From an uncultured Bryobacterales bacterium (GTDB lineage Bacteria; Acidobacteriota; Terriglobia; Bryobacterales; UBA6623), in the NCBI GenBank assembly GCA_958295955.1, contig OY282420.1:276236-340235 (forward strand): a stretch of 64,000 bases of DNA, written 5' to 3'. The translations under genes and the position numbers were made by a program. Position 1 is the stretch's first letter. Each line of letters begins with the position of its first letter. Under the pieces are notes generated by a model. That model was not told the origin of the DNA. It did no database searches and saw nothing but the letters and a program-made list of their open reading frames with translations. Positions 8,218-19,324 of this stretch are shown here, in pieces.

Positions 8218-9455
8218 CGGGCGGCGCCCGAACCGCAACTTGGCGAAGGCGCCCGGGACTCCATTGGGGAGCCCCGGGCGTCTTGGCGCTGCTGAGCGGA
8301 TGGCTGCCGTTGGCGGGGCAGCAGCCCGACCTGACCGCCGCGCAACTCGAGCAATTCCAGGCGGCCGAGGGCGCCTTCTCCGCGCAGCGTTACGCCAACG
8401 CCGCGGACGGCTACGCCAAGCTGGCGGGAGCGTTGCCCGACTCCGCCGAGATCCACGCCAAGTTGGGCCTCAGCCTTTTCTTCAGCCGGCGCTGCGACCG
8501 TTCCGCTCCCGCCTTTGAGCGGGCTCTGGAGTTGCGCCCCGACCTGAAAGCCGCGCAGGTGCTGCTGGCGATCTGCCTTTCGGAGTTGGGGCGCTACGAC
8601 GAGGCCCTGCCGGGACTGGAGGAAGGCTATGCGCATCCGCCGAACTACCCCGGAGTGAAACGCCTGGCCGCCCTGGAGCTGGTGAGAAGCTACCTCGGCC
8701 TGCGGCGGCATGCCCGGGCCGCCAAGGTGACCGCGGAGTTGCACGCCGCGCACCCGGACGATCCGGAGGTTCTGTTCCACGCCAACCGAACGTACCGCGA
8801 AGCCGCCGTGCAGGCTTCTCTGGATATCGCGCGGGCGGCGCCCGATTCGGTGTGGGCTCACCAAGCCATGGGCGAAACTTACGAGAGCCGCCGGTTCTAC
8901 GACCTGGCCGTCATGGAATACCGCAAGGCCCTGGACAAAGAGCCCGGACGCCCCGGTCTGCGCTACCGCTTGGGCGAAGCCATGCTGGCCCTGGCTGGAG
9001 ACCCGGCCCAGGCCGGCGACGCGCTCGAACAGTTCGAGTTGGAGTTGTCCGCCAACCCCAATCACGCCTCCGCCGCCTGGCGGGCCGGAGAAATCCACTA
9101 CGGCAGGTCACAGCCCGAGCGGGCGCTGCGCTACTATGAACAGGCTGTCCGGCTGCGGCCCGATTTCGGGGAAGCGCGGTTGGCCTTGGGGCGGGTGCTG
9201 CTTGATCTGAAGCGCGTCGAAGAGGCAACCGGACATCTGGAAAAGGCCGTCGAGTTGAACCCGGAGAATCCGCTGCCACGCTATCAGCTTGCCCGGGCCT
9301 ACCGCGAGGACGGCAAAACCGCGGCCCAGCGCGAGCAACTGAACATCTACCGCCGTCTGCAAACCGACCGCAAACAACTCGACCAACGGCTGCTGCTGGG
9401 AACGGCGTCCGGCCGGCCGCAGTCCGCGGACAACCATTCCGCCGGCGCCCCATGA
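8214..9455 (+). CDS. exported TPR protein
   Basis: This 413-aa protein has a hydrophobic leader (about 20-37, GVLALLSGWLPLAG). Tandem tetratricopeptide repeats follow through the rest, with the spaced G-Y/A-A-P pattern (RYANAADGYAKLAGALPDS, FYDLAVMEYRKALDKEPGR, RALRYYEQAVRLRPDF, ATGHLEKAVELNPEN). The apparent start is TTG overlapping the receptor stop; no better start was found upstream of the leader. TPR arrays bind other proteins, so a periplasmic adaptor role beside the receptor is plausible. The stop overlaps the next frame (ATGA at 9452). The start codon is the least certain part. Confidence 0.8.
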   Translation: MTGGARTATWRRRPGLHWGAPGVLALLSGWLPLAGQQPDLTAAQLEQFQAAEGAFSAQRYANAADGYAKLAGALPDSAEIHAKLGLSLFFSRRCDRSAPAFERALELRPDLKAAQVLLAICLSELGRYDEALPGLEEGYAHPPNYPGVKRLAALELVRSYLGLRRHARAAKVTAELHAAHPDDPEVLFHANRTYREAAVQASLDIARAAPDSVWAHQAMGETYESRRFYDLAVMEYRKALDKEPGRPGLRYRLGEAMLALAGDPAQAGDALEQFELELSANPNHASAAWRAGEIHYGRSQPERALRYYEQAVRLRPDFGEARLALGRVLLDLKRVEEATGHLEKAVELNPENPLPRYQLARAYREDGKTAAQREQLNIYRRLQTDRKQLDQRLLLGTASGRPQSADNHSAGAP

Positions 9456-9469
9456 AAGGATCGCTACTC

Positions 9470-11056
9470 ATGAAAATACACAGGCTCGCGCCTCTCCTGC
9501 TGCTCGTTGCCGCGCCGCCGTGTCCGGCGGGCGACTGGCCGACATTCGGCTACGACGCCCGGCGCAGCGGCTGGGCACGCTCCGAGGTCATCCTGAACCG
9601 GGAAAACGTCGGCGGCCTGGTCCTCAAGTGGAAGACGACGGTCGAGAACGAGCCGAAGTCCCTGGCCGCGCTGACCGCGCCCATCGTCGTAACCGACGTG
9701 CGCACCGGCGGAGAGCGGCGCGCGCGCAAAGATCTGGTCTATGTCGCCGGCACGGGAGACGTTTTCTACGCCATCGACGCGGCAAACGGCGAGATCTTCT
9801 GGGAGAAACAATTCAAGACCGACGTGGTCAACAAGGTTCCCGGCATGTGGCTGTGCCCCAAAGGTCTCAACGCCACGCCGACTGTCGATGTCTCCAAGAA
9901 CACCATATACGCCGTCTCGACCGACGGGCGCCTCTATGCCCTCGACCTGGCCACGGGAGAGGAAAAGTACCGCTCCCAGCAGTGGGTTCCCGCTTTCGCC
10001 AAAGCCTGGAGCTTGAACCGCATCGGGGACGTGCTCTACACGACCTTGTCGCAGAACTGCGGCGATACGGTCTCGGGCGTGTCGTCGATCGACGTTTCCA
10101 ATCCGGAAAACATCGTGATCCGCGTCTGGCGGGCGACGCCCGAACACGGCGCCGGCGTATGGGGGCGCGGCGGCGCGGCCATCGGCAAGGACGGCGGAAT
10201 CTATGCCGGCACCGGCGACGCTCCCTACAACCCGGGCCTGCGCATCTTCGGCAACACGATGTTTCGACTCAACCCCGATACCCTCGAGTTGGAAGATTAC
10301 TTCACGCCCGCGAACTGGGAATACGTCTGGAAGCGCGATTTCGATATCACCGCCTCCGCCGTCGTGCTGGAGTACAAAGGGCGCGAGCTCGTCGTCATCG
10401 GCGGCAAGGAGGGCGTGCTGTACCTGATGGATGCCGAAAATATGGGCGGCCTGACCCACCACGACAACCTGTACACCACCCCGTTGCTGTCGAACGACGA
10501 CGAGTGGTTCGAGGCGAAGGGACTGTGGGGCGGTTTTTCGAGCTATGTGGACGCCCGGGGCAAGGTTTGGGTCTATGCCCCGACTTGGGGGCCGATGTCC
10601 GCACAGGCGCCCGATTTCCCGATCGTGAACGGCCCGAATCCGAACGGCTCGGTGATGGCTTTCACCGTGGCGGACCATCCCGAATCCGGCAAGCCCTACC
10701 TCAAGCCCGAGTGGGTCAGCGGCGACTCCGCCGTGCCGGAGCCCGTCGCCATCGCCAACGACGTGGCGTTCGTGCTGTCGAACGGCGAGAACGCCCGGCA
10801 GTCGATCAACGCGGGCATCATGCCTTTCGGGGAATTCAACTCCGAAGAACTGCTCAAGGACACGCAGCGCATCGAGCACGAAGACAAAGCCCGGCTGCGC
10901 GCGCTCGACGCCCAAACCGGGAAGGCGCTCTACGATTCCGGTCCGGACGCCTTCGAGACCTGGAGCCATTTCACCGGCATCGCCGTCGCCGACGGGCAGA
11001 TCTATGCAGTCGATTTCTCATCCACGCTGTATTGCTTCGGGCTGCCGGAAGAGTGA
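9470..11056 (+). CDS. exported PQQ-binding-like beta-propeller protein
   Basis: This 528-aa protein has a signal peptide (MKIHRLAPLLLLVAAPPCPAG). A quinoprotein-type propeller follows: DWPTFGYDARRSGW at the start, LVYVAGTGDVFYAIDAANGEIFWEK, DGRLYALDLATGEEKYRS, VVIGGKEGVLYLMDAEN, and a closing blade near the C-terminus (ADGQIYAVDFSSTLYCF). The fold matches PQQ-dependent alcohol dehydrogenases and BamB-like proteins. The calcium and PQQ ligands were not verified, so catalysis is uncertain. The ATG at 9470 is preferred because AAAGGA (9455-9460) lies 9 nt upstream; ATG 9452 overlaps the previous stop and is the alternative. It belongs to the operon of the TonB receptor. Confidence 0.85.
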   Translation: MKIHRLAPLLLLVAAPPCPAGDWPTFGYDARRSGWARSEVILNRENVGGLVLKWKTTVENEPKSLAALTAPIVVTDVRTGGERRARKDLVYVAGTGDVFYAIDAANGEIFWEKQFKTDVVNKVPGMWLCPKGLNATPTVDVSKNTIYAVSTDGRLYALDLATGEEKYRSQQWVPAFAKAWSLNRIGDVLYTTLSQNCGDTVSGVSSIDVSNPENIVIRVWRATPEHGAGVWGRGGAAIGKDGGIYAGTGDAPYNPGLRIFGNTMFRLNPDTLELEDYFTPANWEYVWKRDFDITASAVVLEYKGRELVVIGGKEGVLYLMDAENMGGLTHHDNLYTTPLLSNDDEWFEAKGLWGGFSSYVDARGKVWVYAPTWGPMSAQAPDFPIVNGPNPNGSVMAFTVADHPESGKPYLKPEWVSGDSAVPEPVAIANDVAFVLSNGENARQSINAGIMPFGEFNSEELLKDTQRIEHEDKARLRALDAQTGKALYDSGPDAFETWSHFTGIAVADGQIYAVDFSSTLYCFGLPEE

Positions 11057-11078
11057 GGCCGCGCCGCTTGCGCGGCCG

Positions 11079-12320
11079 GTGGAGAGTGGAGAGCAAGACC
11101 GCTGCGCGGGCCGGAAAAACCCGTACCGCCTCCCTGCTCTCTCCTCGCCGCGCCGCCCCCGGCATTGCCGCCGCGGGCTGCCGGCGCTGCTGCTTTGCGC
11201 CTGGATCGCCGCGTTTCCGGCGGCGGCGCAAACGGCCGGAGACGCCGCCGCCCGCGGGGTCCGGCTGCAGCAGCAAGGCGATTTGCGCGGCGCCATGGCG
11301 GCCTACGAGCAGGCATTGGAGCTTGCGCCCGGCCGCCTCGACGCTCTCTCGAACCTGGCGATGGTCTATCTCCACCTGGGCCGGCCGGCAGACGCGCTCC
11401 CCGGCCTGCAGCGCGCCCGCGAGGCGGCCCCCCAGCACCTCGGAGTGGCCTATTCCCTCGGCTTGGCCTATTTCCAGACCGGACGCCACGAGGCCGCAGA
11501 GCAGGAACTCGCCAGGGTTATCGCCGGACAGCCGGCCAATACGAAGGCGCTGCACCTACATGCCCTGTGCCTGCTGAAGCTGAACGAGATCGAGCGGGGC
11601 GCCACGGCCCTGGAAAAAGTACTGGAAGCCGAACCCGGCAACCGGCAGGCGGCTTATACGCTGGGGTCCGTTTACGTCAAGAGCGGACGGATCGAGGAAG
11701 CCGACGACTTGGCGGCCGATCACCTGAAAAACGACGAATCTCCCGAAGCGCTGCTGATCCGCGGGTCCGTTTACCTGGCGAAGCGGGAATACCGGCAGGC
11801 GCTGAAGCTGCTGGAGAAAGCCCGTGAAGCCGCGCCGCATATCCCCTTGCTGCACTCGCAAATCGGGGTGGCCATGCTCTACGCGGGCAACAGAGACCGC
11901 GCCCGCAGCGCCTTCCTGACCGAGCTGGCGATCAACGCCGACGACTTCAACGCCAACGCCTTTCTGGGCTGGCTTTATCAGCAGGAAGGCGATTACGAGC
12001 AGGCATTGCAATTGCTGCAGACCGCCTACGGACTGGACCGGTCGGGCGCCGGAGTCCGCTACCTGCTGGCGCAGACGCACCATTCGTTGGGAAACTGGAA
12101 GGAATCGGAACCTCTGCTCGAAAAAGTCGTGGAACGGCACCCGGACTTCATCCCCGCCCACGTGATGCTGGCCCGCGCGTATGCGAAGCTGCGGCGCGTC
12201 GAGGAGTTCCGCGAAGAACGAAAGATCATCGCCAAGTTGAACGCGGAGCAACAGGAGAAAGATCTGCGCGGGGTCGACGGCTTCTACGACGGCGCCGTGT
12301 TGTCCCTGCCCGGCCGGTGA
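11079..12320 (+). CDS. exported TPR protein
   Basis: This ~413-aa protein starts at a GTG 22 bp after the propeller gene. A long Arg-rich N-region precedes the hydrophobic core [18 protein letters not shown], which looks like a cleavable signal. About ten tetratricopeptide repeats follow ([93 protein letters not shown]). The GTG at 11079 was chosen because the frame upstream overlaps the propeller gene. The C-terminus overlaps a GTG of the following CRTAC1 frame. It is the second TPR gene of the receptor operon and is probably a periplasmic interaction scaffold. Confidence 0.78.
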   Translation: MESGEQDRCAGRKNPYRLPALSSPRRPRHCRRGLPALLLCAWIAAFPAAAQTAGDAAARGVRLQQQGDLRGAMAAYEQALELAPGRLDALSNLAMVYLHLGRPADALPGLQRAREAAPQHLGVAYSLGLAYFQTGRHEAAEQELARVIAGQPANTKALHLHALCLLKLNEIERGATALEKVLEAEPGNRQAAYTLGSVYVKSGRIEEADDLAADHLKNDESPEALLIRGSVYLAKREYRQALKLLEKAREAAPHIPLLHSQIGVAMLYAGNRDRARSAFLTELAINADDFNANAFLGWLYQQEGDYEQALQLLQTAYGLDRSGAGVRYLLAQTHHSLGNWKESEPLLEKVVERHPDFIPAHVMLARAYAKLRRVEEFREERKIIAKLNAEQQEKDLRGVDGFYDGAVLSLPGR

Positions 12321-12355
12321 CCCCGCGCCGGCTGTCACCATCCGAACAGCACGCA

Positions 12356-14056
<1,701 letters not shown>

Positions 14057-14063
14057 CGTCCTT

Positions 14064-15008
14064 TTAGCGCATCTCCGTCACCGAGCGGACTCTGCGCTCC
14101 CGGAACCGGTTCACCGCGTCGCGGGCCTTGCGGGCATCCCCCAGGCGGCGGTAGATGCGGGAGAGCGCGTAGTGCGGCCTGTGGTCGGCGGGCGCCAGCG
14201 AGGCCGCGCGCTGCAACTGCTCGACGGCGCGCGGGAAAGCGTACCGCCTCTCCAGCAGCAAGCCCAACTCATAGCGGGCATCCGCGTTGCCCGCATCGTA
14301 GCGAATGGACTCCAGAAGCAGGCTTTCGGCTTCGTCCATGCGGCCTTGCCGGAACAGGAACGACCCCAGCAGCAGCGGCGGCAGGGACGAGCCCGGGGAG
14401 CTTTCGCGGTTCAGCTCGTTGGCCTTCCCGTAATGCCGGGCCGCGCCCTCGTAGTCGCCGAGCGCTTCTTGGGCGCGGCCGAGAAAGGCATGTCCGTCCA
14501 GGTAATCCGGCTCGATCTCGACCGCCTTGCGGAACTCGGACGCGGCAAGATCGAACCGCCGCGAAATGTAGTAGCGCAAGCCCAGGTAGTAGCGTGCCAT
14601 GAAATCGCCGGGCGCCAGCCTGACGGCGATCGCGAAGAACGTCTCGGCGAGATCGGGTTTCCCCAGCTTCACGAGACAGAGGCCCAACGCCTTGCTGGTG
14701 TCCGGGGCATTCTCGTCTAACGAAAAACTCTTCTGCAGGTGTTGCAGCGCCTCTCGGTGACGGCTCTGACGGTAGAGGATCGCGCCCTTGTAAAACAGGC
14801 CGCGCGCCGTCTCTCCCTGCCCGGCGAGCAGGCGGTCCACAGCGGCAAGCGCTTCCTCCATCGCGCCGCGATTGATGAGCCGCTCGATGCGCTCGGAGGC
14901 GGCAGCCGGAGGCTCCTTCTCCGGCGCGCCCGCGGACCGGCCCGGCAGGCAAAGAACCGCGGCCAGAAGAGAAGCGGCGGCGCAGGCGCGGTTCGGCATT
15001 GCAACCAT
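14064..15008 (-). CDS. exported TPR protein
   Basis: This ~314-aa protein has a short signal peptide (MPNRACAAASLLAAVLCLPGRSAGA) and then tetratricopeptide repeats throughout (RHREALQHLQKSFSLDENA, KPDLAETFFAIAVRLAPGD, RFDLAASEFRKAVEIEPDY, DYEGAARHYGKANELNRES, RMDEAESLLLESIRYDAGN, AFPRAVEQLQRAASLAPAD). It is convergent with the CRTAC1 gene, with only 7 bp between the stops, so it belongs to a separate transcript. An ATG at 14999 would give a tighter leader and is the alternative start. It is probably a periplasmic protein-protein interaction module; the partner is unknown. Confidence 0.82.
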   Translation of the reverse strand: MVAMPNRACAAASLLAAVLCLPGRSAGAPEKEPPAAASERIERLINRGAMEEALAAVDRLLAGQGETARGLFYKGAILYRQSRHREALQHLQKSFSLDENAPDTSKALGLCLVKLGKPDLAETFFAIAVRLAPGDFMARYYLGLRYYISRRFDLAASEFRKAVEIEPDYLDGHAFLGRAQEALGDYEGAARHYGKANELNRESSPGSSLPPLLLGSFLFRQGRMDEAESLLLESIRYDAGNADARYELGLLLERRYAFPRAVEQLQRAASLAPADHRPHYALSRIYRRLGDARKARDAVNRFRERRVRSVTEMR

Positions 15009-15096
15009 CGGCAAAAACCCCGCCTCAGTTTACTCCGCGAGGCGGCCGCTGCGGAGCTTCAAATCCGCTTCCCGCTCATTTCTCAGCGGACAAGGC

Positions 15097-15102
15097 TACA
15101 AT
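15097..15102 (+). promoter_or_regulatory. -10 element of rnpB
   Basis: TACAAT lies 5-7 bases before the first base of RNase P stem P1, as expected for a sigma-70 -10 hexamer. No good -35 is visible 17 bp upstream. Confidence 0.55.
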
Positions 15103-15106
15103 CAAG

Positions 15107-15491
15107 CAAGGGCCTGTCGTCCGGGCAGTCGCCGCGCTTTCGGGCGGGGAGGAAAGTCCGGTCTCCACAGGGCAGCGTGCCGGTTAACGGCCGGGGGACG
15201 TTCTTGCGAAGGAGCGTCCACGGAAAGTGCCGCAGAAAATATACCGCCGCGGTCTTTGCGCCGCGGTAAGGGTGAAATGGTGCGGTAAGAGCGCACCGCG
15301 CCGCGGGCAACCGCGGCGGCAGGGCAAACCCCACGCGGAGCAAGACCAAATAGGGGGCGATGCGGCGGCCCGCCGCGTTTGGAGTCCCGGGTAGGTCGCA
15401 CGAGGCGTCCGGCAACGGGCGTCCTAGATGAATGATTGCCGCCCGTCTGCGGACGGGGACAGAAACCGGCTTACAGGGCGGCAGGCCCTTG
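15107..15491 (+). ncRNA. rnpB: RNase P RNA, bacterial type A
   Basis: This is the catalytic RNA of RNase P, which trims the 5' leader of tRNA precursors. The universally conserved 5' core GGGGAGGAAAGTCCGG begins near 15146. CAGGGCAGCGTGCCGGTTAA follows, then the AGAGCGCACCG region near 15288. The 3' core AGATGAATGATTGCC begins at 15426, with ACAGAA and GGCTTACAG near 15459-15476. The ends CAAGGGCCTG (15107-15116) and CAGGCCCTTG (15482-15491) pair as stem P1 and fix the boundaries. Length is about 385 nt, normal for type A. The overlapping open frame at 15428 is therefore not protein-coding in its first part. Confidence 0.97.
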
Positions 15492-15523
15492 GCAAAGGCA
15501 TTTGGGGGAGGATGGCAACGGAC

Positions 15524-15841
15524 ATGTTGGCGCACAACGTTTTTTTCGATCTGAAGGACGGCTCTGACGAGGCCGCCAGCGCCTTGCTCGCCGGCTGCGA
15601 ACGTTGGCTCAAGCCGCACGAGGGCATCGTATTTTTCGCCTGCGGCCGGCGGGTCGCCGAACATCGGCGCGATGTCAACGACTTGGCGTTCGGCGTCGGC
15701 CTGCACATCGTGTTCGCCGACAAGGCGGCGCATGACGCATACCAGGAATCCGCGCCGCATAAGCGGTTCATCGCCGCATTCAAGCCCAACTGGGCCCGGG
15801 TGCGCGTGTTCGATTCCGCGTGGGAAGCGAGCGGAAGCTAG
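15524..15841 (+). CDS. Dabb (stress-responsive A/B barrel) domain protein
   Basis: This ~105-aa single-domain protein begins MLAHNVFFDLKDGSDEA, the usual start of Dabb proteins. The family's central block (HEGIVFFACGRRV) and the ferredoxin-like dimer motif (HIVFADKAAHDAYQESAPHKRFI) follow. Dabb proteins are small dimeric alpha/beta barrels, often without a known reaction. The ATG at 15524 is 12 nt after the Shine-Dalgarno-like GGGGGAGG. An ATG at 15512 touches that motif directly and is less likely to be used. It lies 32 bp after rnpB on the same strand and may be transcribed from the rnpB promoter. Confidence 0.82.
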   Translation: MLAHNVFFDLKDGSDEAASALLAGCERWLKPHEGIVFFACGRRVAEHRRDVNDLAFGVGLHIVFADKAAHDAYQESAPHKRFIAAFKPNWARVRVFDSAWEASGS

Positions 15842-15859
15842 ACTGAAGTTCGCGTTGCG

Positions 15860-16981
15860 ATGTCTTTCCGCTCGGCATGGCTTTCGGCCTTCGCGCTGGC
15901 CGCGGCCGCGGCTTGGCCGCAGGCGTCCGACGTGCGGCGCGTTCACCCCGATCATGAGATCGTCGACATTCCGGACGGCGCGCCGGTTCCCTCGGCGGCG
16001 ATCGAGCTCGAGGCCGACCCGGTCGACGGCTTCAATCTGTTTCTGGCTACCGCCAATTTCACGTTCACCCCGGGGGCGGTGAACGGCGAGCCCGCGGCCA
16101 ACGAAGGACACGCGCACCTGTATCTCAACGGCAGAAAGACGGCGCGGCTCTATGCGCCCTGGCGACACCTTTCCGGCAGCTTGTTTCGGGAAGGCGTCAA
16201 TCGACTCGAAGTGGTGCTGAACGCCAACGATCACACGACCTGGGGACTGGGAGGAGAGCCCATCGGCGACGAGGTTCTCGTTTACGCGCAGACGACGGCA
16301 GGCAGTCCGATTATCTACGCAGACGTTGCCTACCGAGTGAGTTGGGAATGGGGCGCCGCACAGCCGCTCGGCGCGGGGAGCGGTTGGACCGTCACGAACG
16401 ATCTCGGTTACGCGATTCGCGTCCACGCGGGGAGGTTGGTGACCCGCAATCTCGAGCTCGTGCCGTGCCATGCGCCGCCGGAAGAGAAGCTGTCGGCGCG
16501 CCTTTTTCAGAGATTCGGCCCGCTCGCCGCTCACGCCGGCCACGGCAGCGTGCTGCCCAACGCGTCGCGCATCTCCAGATCGTTCGAGGAAGACCTTGCC
16601 CGGCCGGCAGACCGGGCGGTCGAGGCGCGCAGGGTCCGCGATCCCGATTACTGCCAGGGCCATTTTCTGATCGCGCGGCCCTCGGGCACGCCGCCTCCAG
16701 CGGCAAGTCTCGAGATCGCGGGCGCCTGGTCGCGCGGCGGCCGCGGGCCGACTCCGTTCGCAATCCGCGGCGCAAGCGCTTACGGCCGGCTCAAGGATTT
16801 GCTCGACGCCTCCAGCGGGCTGGCGGAACGGCAGAGCATCGTCGGCGGCGTGCGGATCGAAGTACGGCGCGAGCTCGATTCGATGTTCGACGGCGTCGAT
16901 TTCGAAACCATGAGCGAAACGGAGCAGGCCGGCAGGATCGCGCGATCGCTCGTCGATAACGCCCGCTTGCTGGCGCAATAG
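15860..16981 (+). CDS. exported protein with GHAHLY motif, function unknown
   Basis: This 373-aa protein has a signal peptide (1 to about 23, AFALAAAAAWPQAS). The first half holds EGHAHLYLNGRKTARLYAPW (residues about 84-103), a His-containing beta-hairpin seen in several exported proteins of unknown function. The second half contains WTVTNDLGYAIRVHAGRLV and NLELVPC. A His-rich stretch AAHAGHGSVLP, a second Cys (DYCQGHFLIARP) and a helical tail complete it. Conserved His and Cys suggest metal binding or a disulfide, but no family was recognised. It lies 18 bp after the Dabb gene and precedes the HpnA-like epimerase. Confidence 0.7.
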   Translation: MSFRSAWLSAFALAAAAAWPQASDVRRVHPDHEIVDIPDGAPVPSAAIELEADPVDGFNLFLATANFTFTPGAVNGEPAANEGHAHLYLNGRKTARLYAPWRHLSGSLFREGVNRLEVVLNANDHTTWGLGGEPIGDEVLVYAQTTAGSPIIYADVAYRVSWEWGAAQPLGAGSGWTVTNDLGYAIRVHAGRLVTRNLELVPCHAPPEEKLSARLFQRFGPLAAHAGHGSVLPNASRISRSFEEDLARPADRAVEARRVRDPDYCQGHFLIARPSGTPPPAASLEIAGAWSRGGRGPTPFAIRGASAYGRLKDLLDASSGLAERQSIVGGVRIEVRRELDSMFDGVDFETMSETEQAGRIARSLVDNARLLAQ

Positions 16982-17085
16982 CAGCCATCGGCGAAAGCTC
17001 CCCTGCTATCCGCTATCCACCTCCCACACCGGCGGCCCCGGCCTTGTATCCTGGAAAACGGCAACGGATTCGCTTTGCCCCAACC

Positions 17086-18084
17086 ATGAAAACCGTGCTG
17101 GTAACGGGAGCCTCGGGGTTCCTGGGAAAACACTTGGCGCGCCGACTGCTGGACTCCGATCCGCAAGCGCGGGTGCGGGTTTTCAGCCGCGGCGCGTTCC
17201 CCAAAATCGGCGCCGGCATGGAGCGCGTGGAAACGGTCACGGGCGACATCGCGGACGCGGACGCCGTGGACCGAGCCGTCAAGGGCTGCGGCCGTATCTA
17301 TCACCTCGCCGGCATCGTGGAGCGCTCGCCCGCCGACCGCTGGACCGCCTACCGCACTCACGTGGAGGGAACCCGCAATATCTGTGAAGCGATGCGCGCG
17401 CATGCCGTCGAACGCTGCGTTGTCGTCTCGTCGTCCGGCACGATTGCGGTCGGCAAAACGCCCGAAGCCGCAAACGAAAATTCGCCCTATACGCATGACA
17501 TCGTAAAAGACTGGCCGTACTATCTGAGCAAGATCTACCAGGAAAAGCAGGCGCTCTGGCACTACCGGCACAGCAAGATTCCGATCGTTATCGTCAACCC
17601 GAGCCTGCTGCTCGGTCCGGGCGACGAGCGCGGATCGTCCACTAATGACGTCCGGCTGTTTCTCAAAGGCCAGATCAAGGCGCTGCCCGCGGGCGGGTTG
17701 AATCTGGTGGACGTTCGCGACGCCGCGGCGGGGCTGATCGCAGCCATGGAAAAAGGCCGCTTGGGAGAGCGCTACTTGTTGGCCGGCGAAAACATGACCT
17801 TCCACGAGTGGATTCGCCTGACCGCGAAACTGTCCGGCGTGGCGGCCCCGAAATTCATGCCGCCCCCGGGGGCGGCCCGCGCGGGCGCGTCCCTGCTGCG
17901 GGTCTTGTATCCGTTATGCGGCAAAAAATTCGAATTGGACGACGAGTCGATCAAGATGTCGGCGCTGTTCTGGTACTGTGATGCAAGCAAGGCGCGCAAG
18001 GAGTTGGGCTTTACCACGCGCCCGACGCGAGAAACCTTGCGCGACACCATCGACGATATACGCAAGCGAAAGGCGGTCTCTTAA
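17086..18084 (+). CDS. NAD-dependent epimerase/dehydratase, HpnA-like
   Basis: This 332-aa extended short-chain dehydrogenase begins MKTVLVTGASGFLGKHLARR, the Rossmann TGxxGFxG nucleotide motif. It has the catalytic Ser region VVVSSSGTIAVG and the Y-x-x-x-K active site (YYLSKIYQEK). The pattern GCGRIYHLAGIVERSP, AMRAHAVERCVVVSS, PIVIVNPSLLLGPGD resembles dihydroflavonol reductase-like and hopanoid-associated HpnA epimerases. ATG 17086 is chosen because the Rossmann motif begins there; the upstream TTG frame adds non-family sequence. A HpnI-type gene at 52.7 kb makes a link to hopanoids possible but unproven. Confidence 0.82.
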   Translation: MKTVLVTGASGFLGKHLARRLLDSDPQARVRVFSRGAFPKIGAGMERVETVTGDIADADAVDRAVKGCGRIYHLAGIVERSPADRWTAYRTHVEGTRNICEAMRAHAVERCVVVSSSGTIAVGKTPEAANENSPYTHDIVKDWPYYLSKIYQEKQALWHYRHSKIPIVIVNPSLLLGPGDERGSSTNDVRLFLKGQIKALPAGGLNLVDVRDAAAGLIAAMEKGRLGERYLLAGENMTFHEWIRLTAKLSGVAAPKFMPPPGAARAGASLLRVLYPLCGKKFELDDESIKMSALFWYCDASKARKELGFTTRPTRETLRDTIDDIRKRKAVS

Positions 18085-18088
18085 AGCA

Positions 18089-18307
18089 ATGGCGGGGTTC
18101 AAGCAAACAGTCTCTCTCGATGTTCAGTCCGACATTCTCGACATGCTCGACGCGGCGGCGGAAAAATACAACATGCCGAGCCGGGACAAGGCGCTGCGGG
18201 CGGTTCTCGATTACGTGGCCGTCGACGGCGATTGGGACGTCATCTTCGGCAAGAGGCGCTGTCTGCGCTGCGGCGGCCGCCCCGGTTGGACCCCCTCGCA
18301 GGACTAG
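18089..18307 (+). CDS. small conserved-looking 72-aa protein
   Basis: The body is an alpha-helical stretch (QSDILDMLDAAAEKYNMPSR then DKALRAVLDYVA) resembling a ribbon-helix-helix or other short DNA-binding domain. It ends in a tail with a C-x-x-C pair (RRCLRCGGRPGW) that could bind zinc. It starts 4 bp after the epimerase stop and ends 6 bp before the lipid kinase TTG, so it is in an operon. No function is recognised. The tight spacing and the clear amphipathic helix argue that it is a real gene. Confidence 0.6.
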   Translation: MAGFKQTVSLDVQSDILDMLDAAAEKYNMPSRDKALRAVLDYVAVDGDWDVIFGKRRCLRCGGRPGWTPSQD

Positions 18308-18313
18308 AGACCC

Positions 18314-19315
18314 TTGCCGCCGGCGGTCTTTCATCAACCGGTTGCGGTGCTCAACCCGCAGGCGGGCGGCGGCCGCGCGCGCCGCAAGCGGGCGGAGTTG
18401 GAACGGCTGCTCGCCGAGAAACTGGAGCGGCCGGAAATGCTGTTCACCGCGCGCCCGAACCACGCCACGGAGTTGACGCGGAAGGCGCTGGCCGCGGGGG
18501 CCGATCTGGTCATCGCCATCGGCGGAGACGGCACCGTTAACGAGGTTGTCAACGGATTTTTCGACGGCGGGCAGACGATCAACCCTGCCGCCGCCTTGGC
18601 CGTCATCCCCATCGGAACCGGCGGGGATTTTCAACGCACGGCGCGGCTCCCGACTGATATCCGCGAAGCCGTCTCGCTGATTGCCGGCGGCAGTCGGCGG
18701 CCGATCGACGTAGCCAAGCTGCGCTTGATCGGCCACGACGGGCAGCCCGTCGAGCGCTGGTTCGCTAACTTGGCCAGCTTCGGCATGGGCGGCGAGGTCT
18801 CGATCCACGCCAAGAACAATTTGCTGACGAACGTCTCCGGCGCGGCTGCATTTCTATGGGCGACGTTCGCCGTGTTTCTGCGCTACGGCGGCAAAACCGT
18901 GCGGCTGACCTTGGACGGCAAACAGCCGGACGAAGACTTCACGGTGACCAACGTCGCCATCGGCAACGGCAAGTACCACGGCGGCGGGATGCACCCTTGC
19001 CCGCAGGCGCGCCTCGACTCCGGCGAGCTCGAAGTTACGGTCATCGACCGCTTGACGACGTACGAGTTCATGCGCAGCATCCCCGTGCTCTATTCCGACG
19101 ACATTTACCGGCACCCCAAGGCGCGCCGTTTCCGCGCCCGCCGCATTGTTGCGGAGTCCGACGAGACCGTGTGCGCCGAGGTGGACGGCGAGGCGCTGGG
19201 CCGGCTCCCGCTGGAGGCGCAGGTCGTCCCCGCGGCGATCGACCTGATTCAGGATGCCGGCAACCCGCGGCGGTCTCGCCGGCCGTTATCCACCGGCCGC
19301 GCCGGCGACCCGTAA
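18314..19315 (+). CDS. diacylglycerol kinase family lipid kinase
   Basis: This ~333-aa protein has the DAGK catalytic fold: [17 protein letters not shown] at the N-terminus, the ATP-binding signature [15 protein letters not shown], and [11 protein letters not shown]. The C-terminal beta-sandwich ([38 protein letters not shown]) is typical of YegS/DgkB-type kinases that phosphorylate lipids such as diacylglycerol using ATP. The start appears to be TTG, since no ATG lies upstream of the first strand. It ends the cluster with the epimerase and the 72-aa protein. Confidence 0.9.
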   Translation: MPPAVFHQPVAVLNPQAGGGRARRKRAELERLLAEKLERPEMLFTARPNHATELTRKALAAGADLVIAIGGDGTVNEVVNGFFDGGQTINPAAALAVIPIGTGGDFQRTARLPTDIREAVSLIAGGSRRPIDVAKLRLIGHDGQPVERWFANLASFGMGGEVSIHAKNNLLTNVSGAAAFLWATFAVFLRYGGKTVRLTLDGKQPDEDFTVTNVAIGNGKYHGGGMHPCPQARLDSGELEVTVIDRLTTYEFMRSIPVLYSDDIYRHPKARRFRARRIVAESDETVCAEVDGEALGRLPLEAQVVPAAIDLIQDAGNPRRSRRPLSTGRAGDP

Positions 19316-19324
19316 GCTATTCGC

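Noticed and set aside
5761..8238. 825-codon open frame on the minus strand
   Set aside because: It is the antisense of the TonB receptor in GC-rich DNA and shows no family pattern.
15428..15523. N-terminal extension of the Dabb gene
   Set aside because: This part lies in the conserved 3' core of RNase P RNA or just after it, and Dabb homology begins at 15524.
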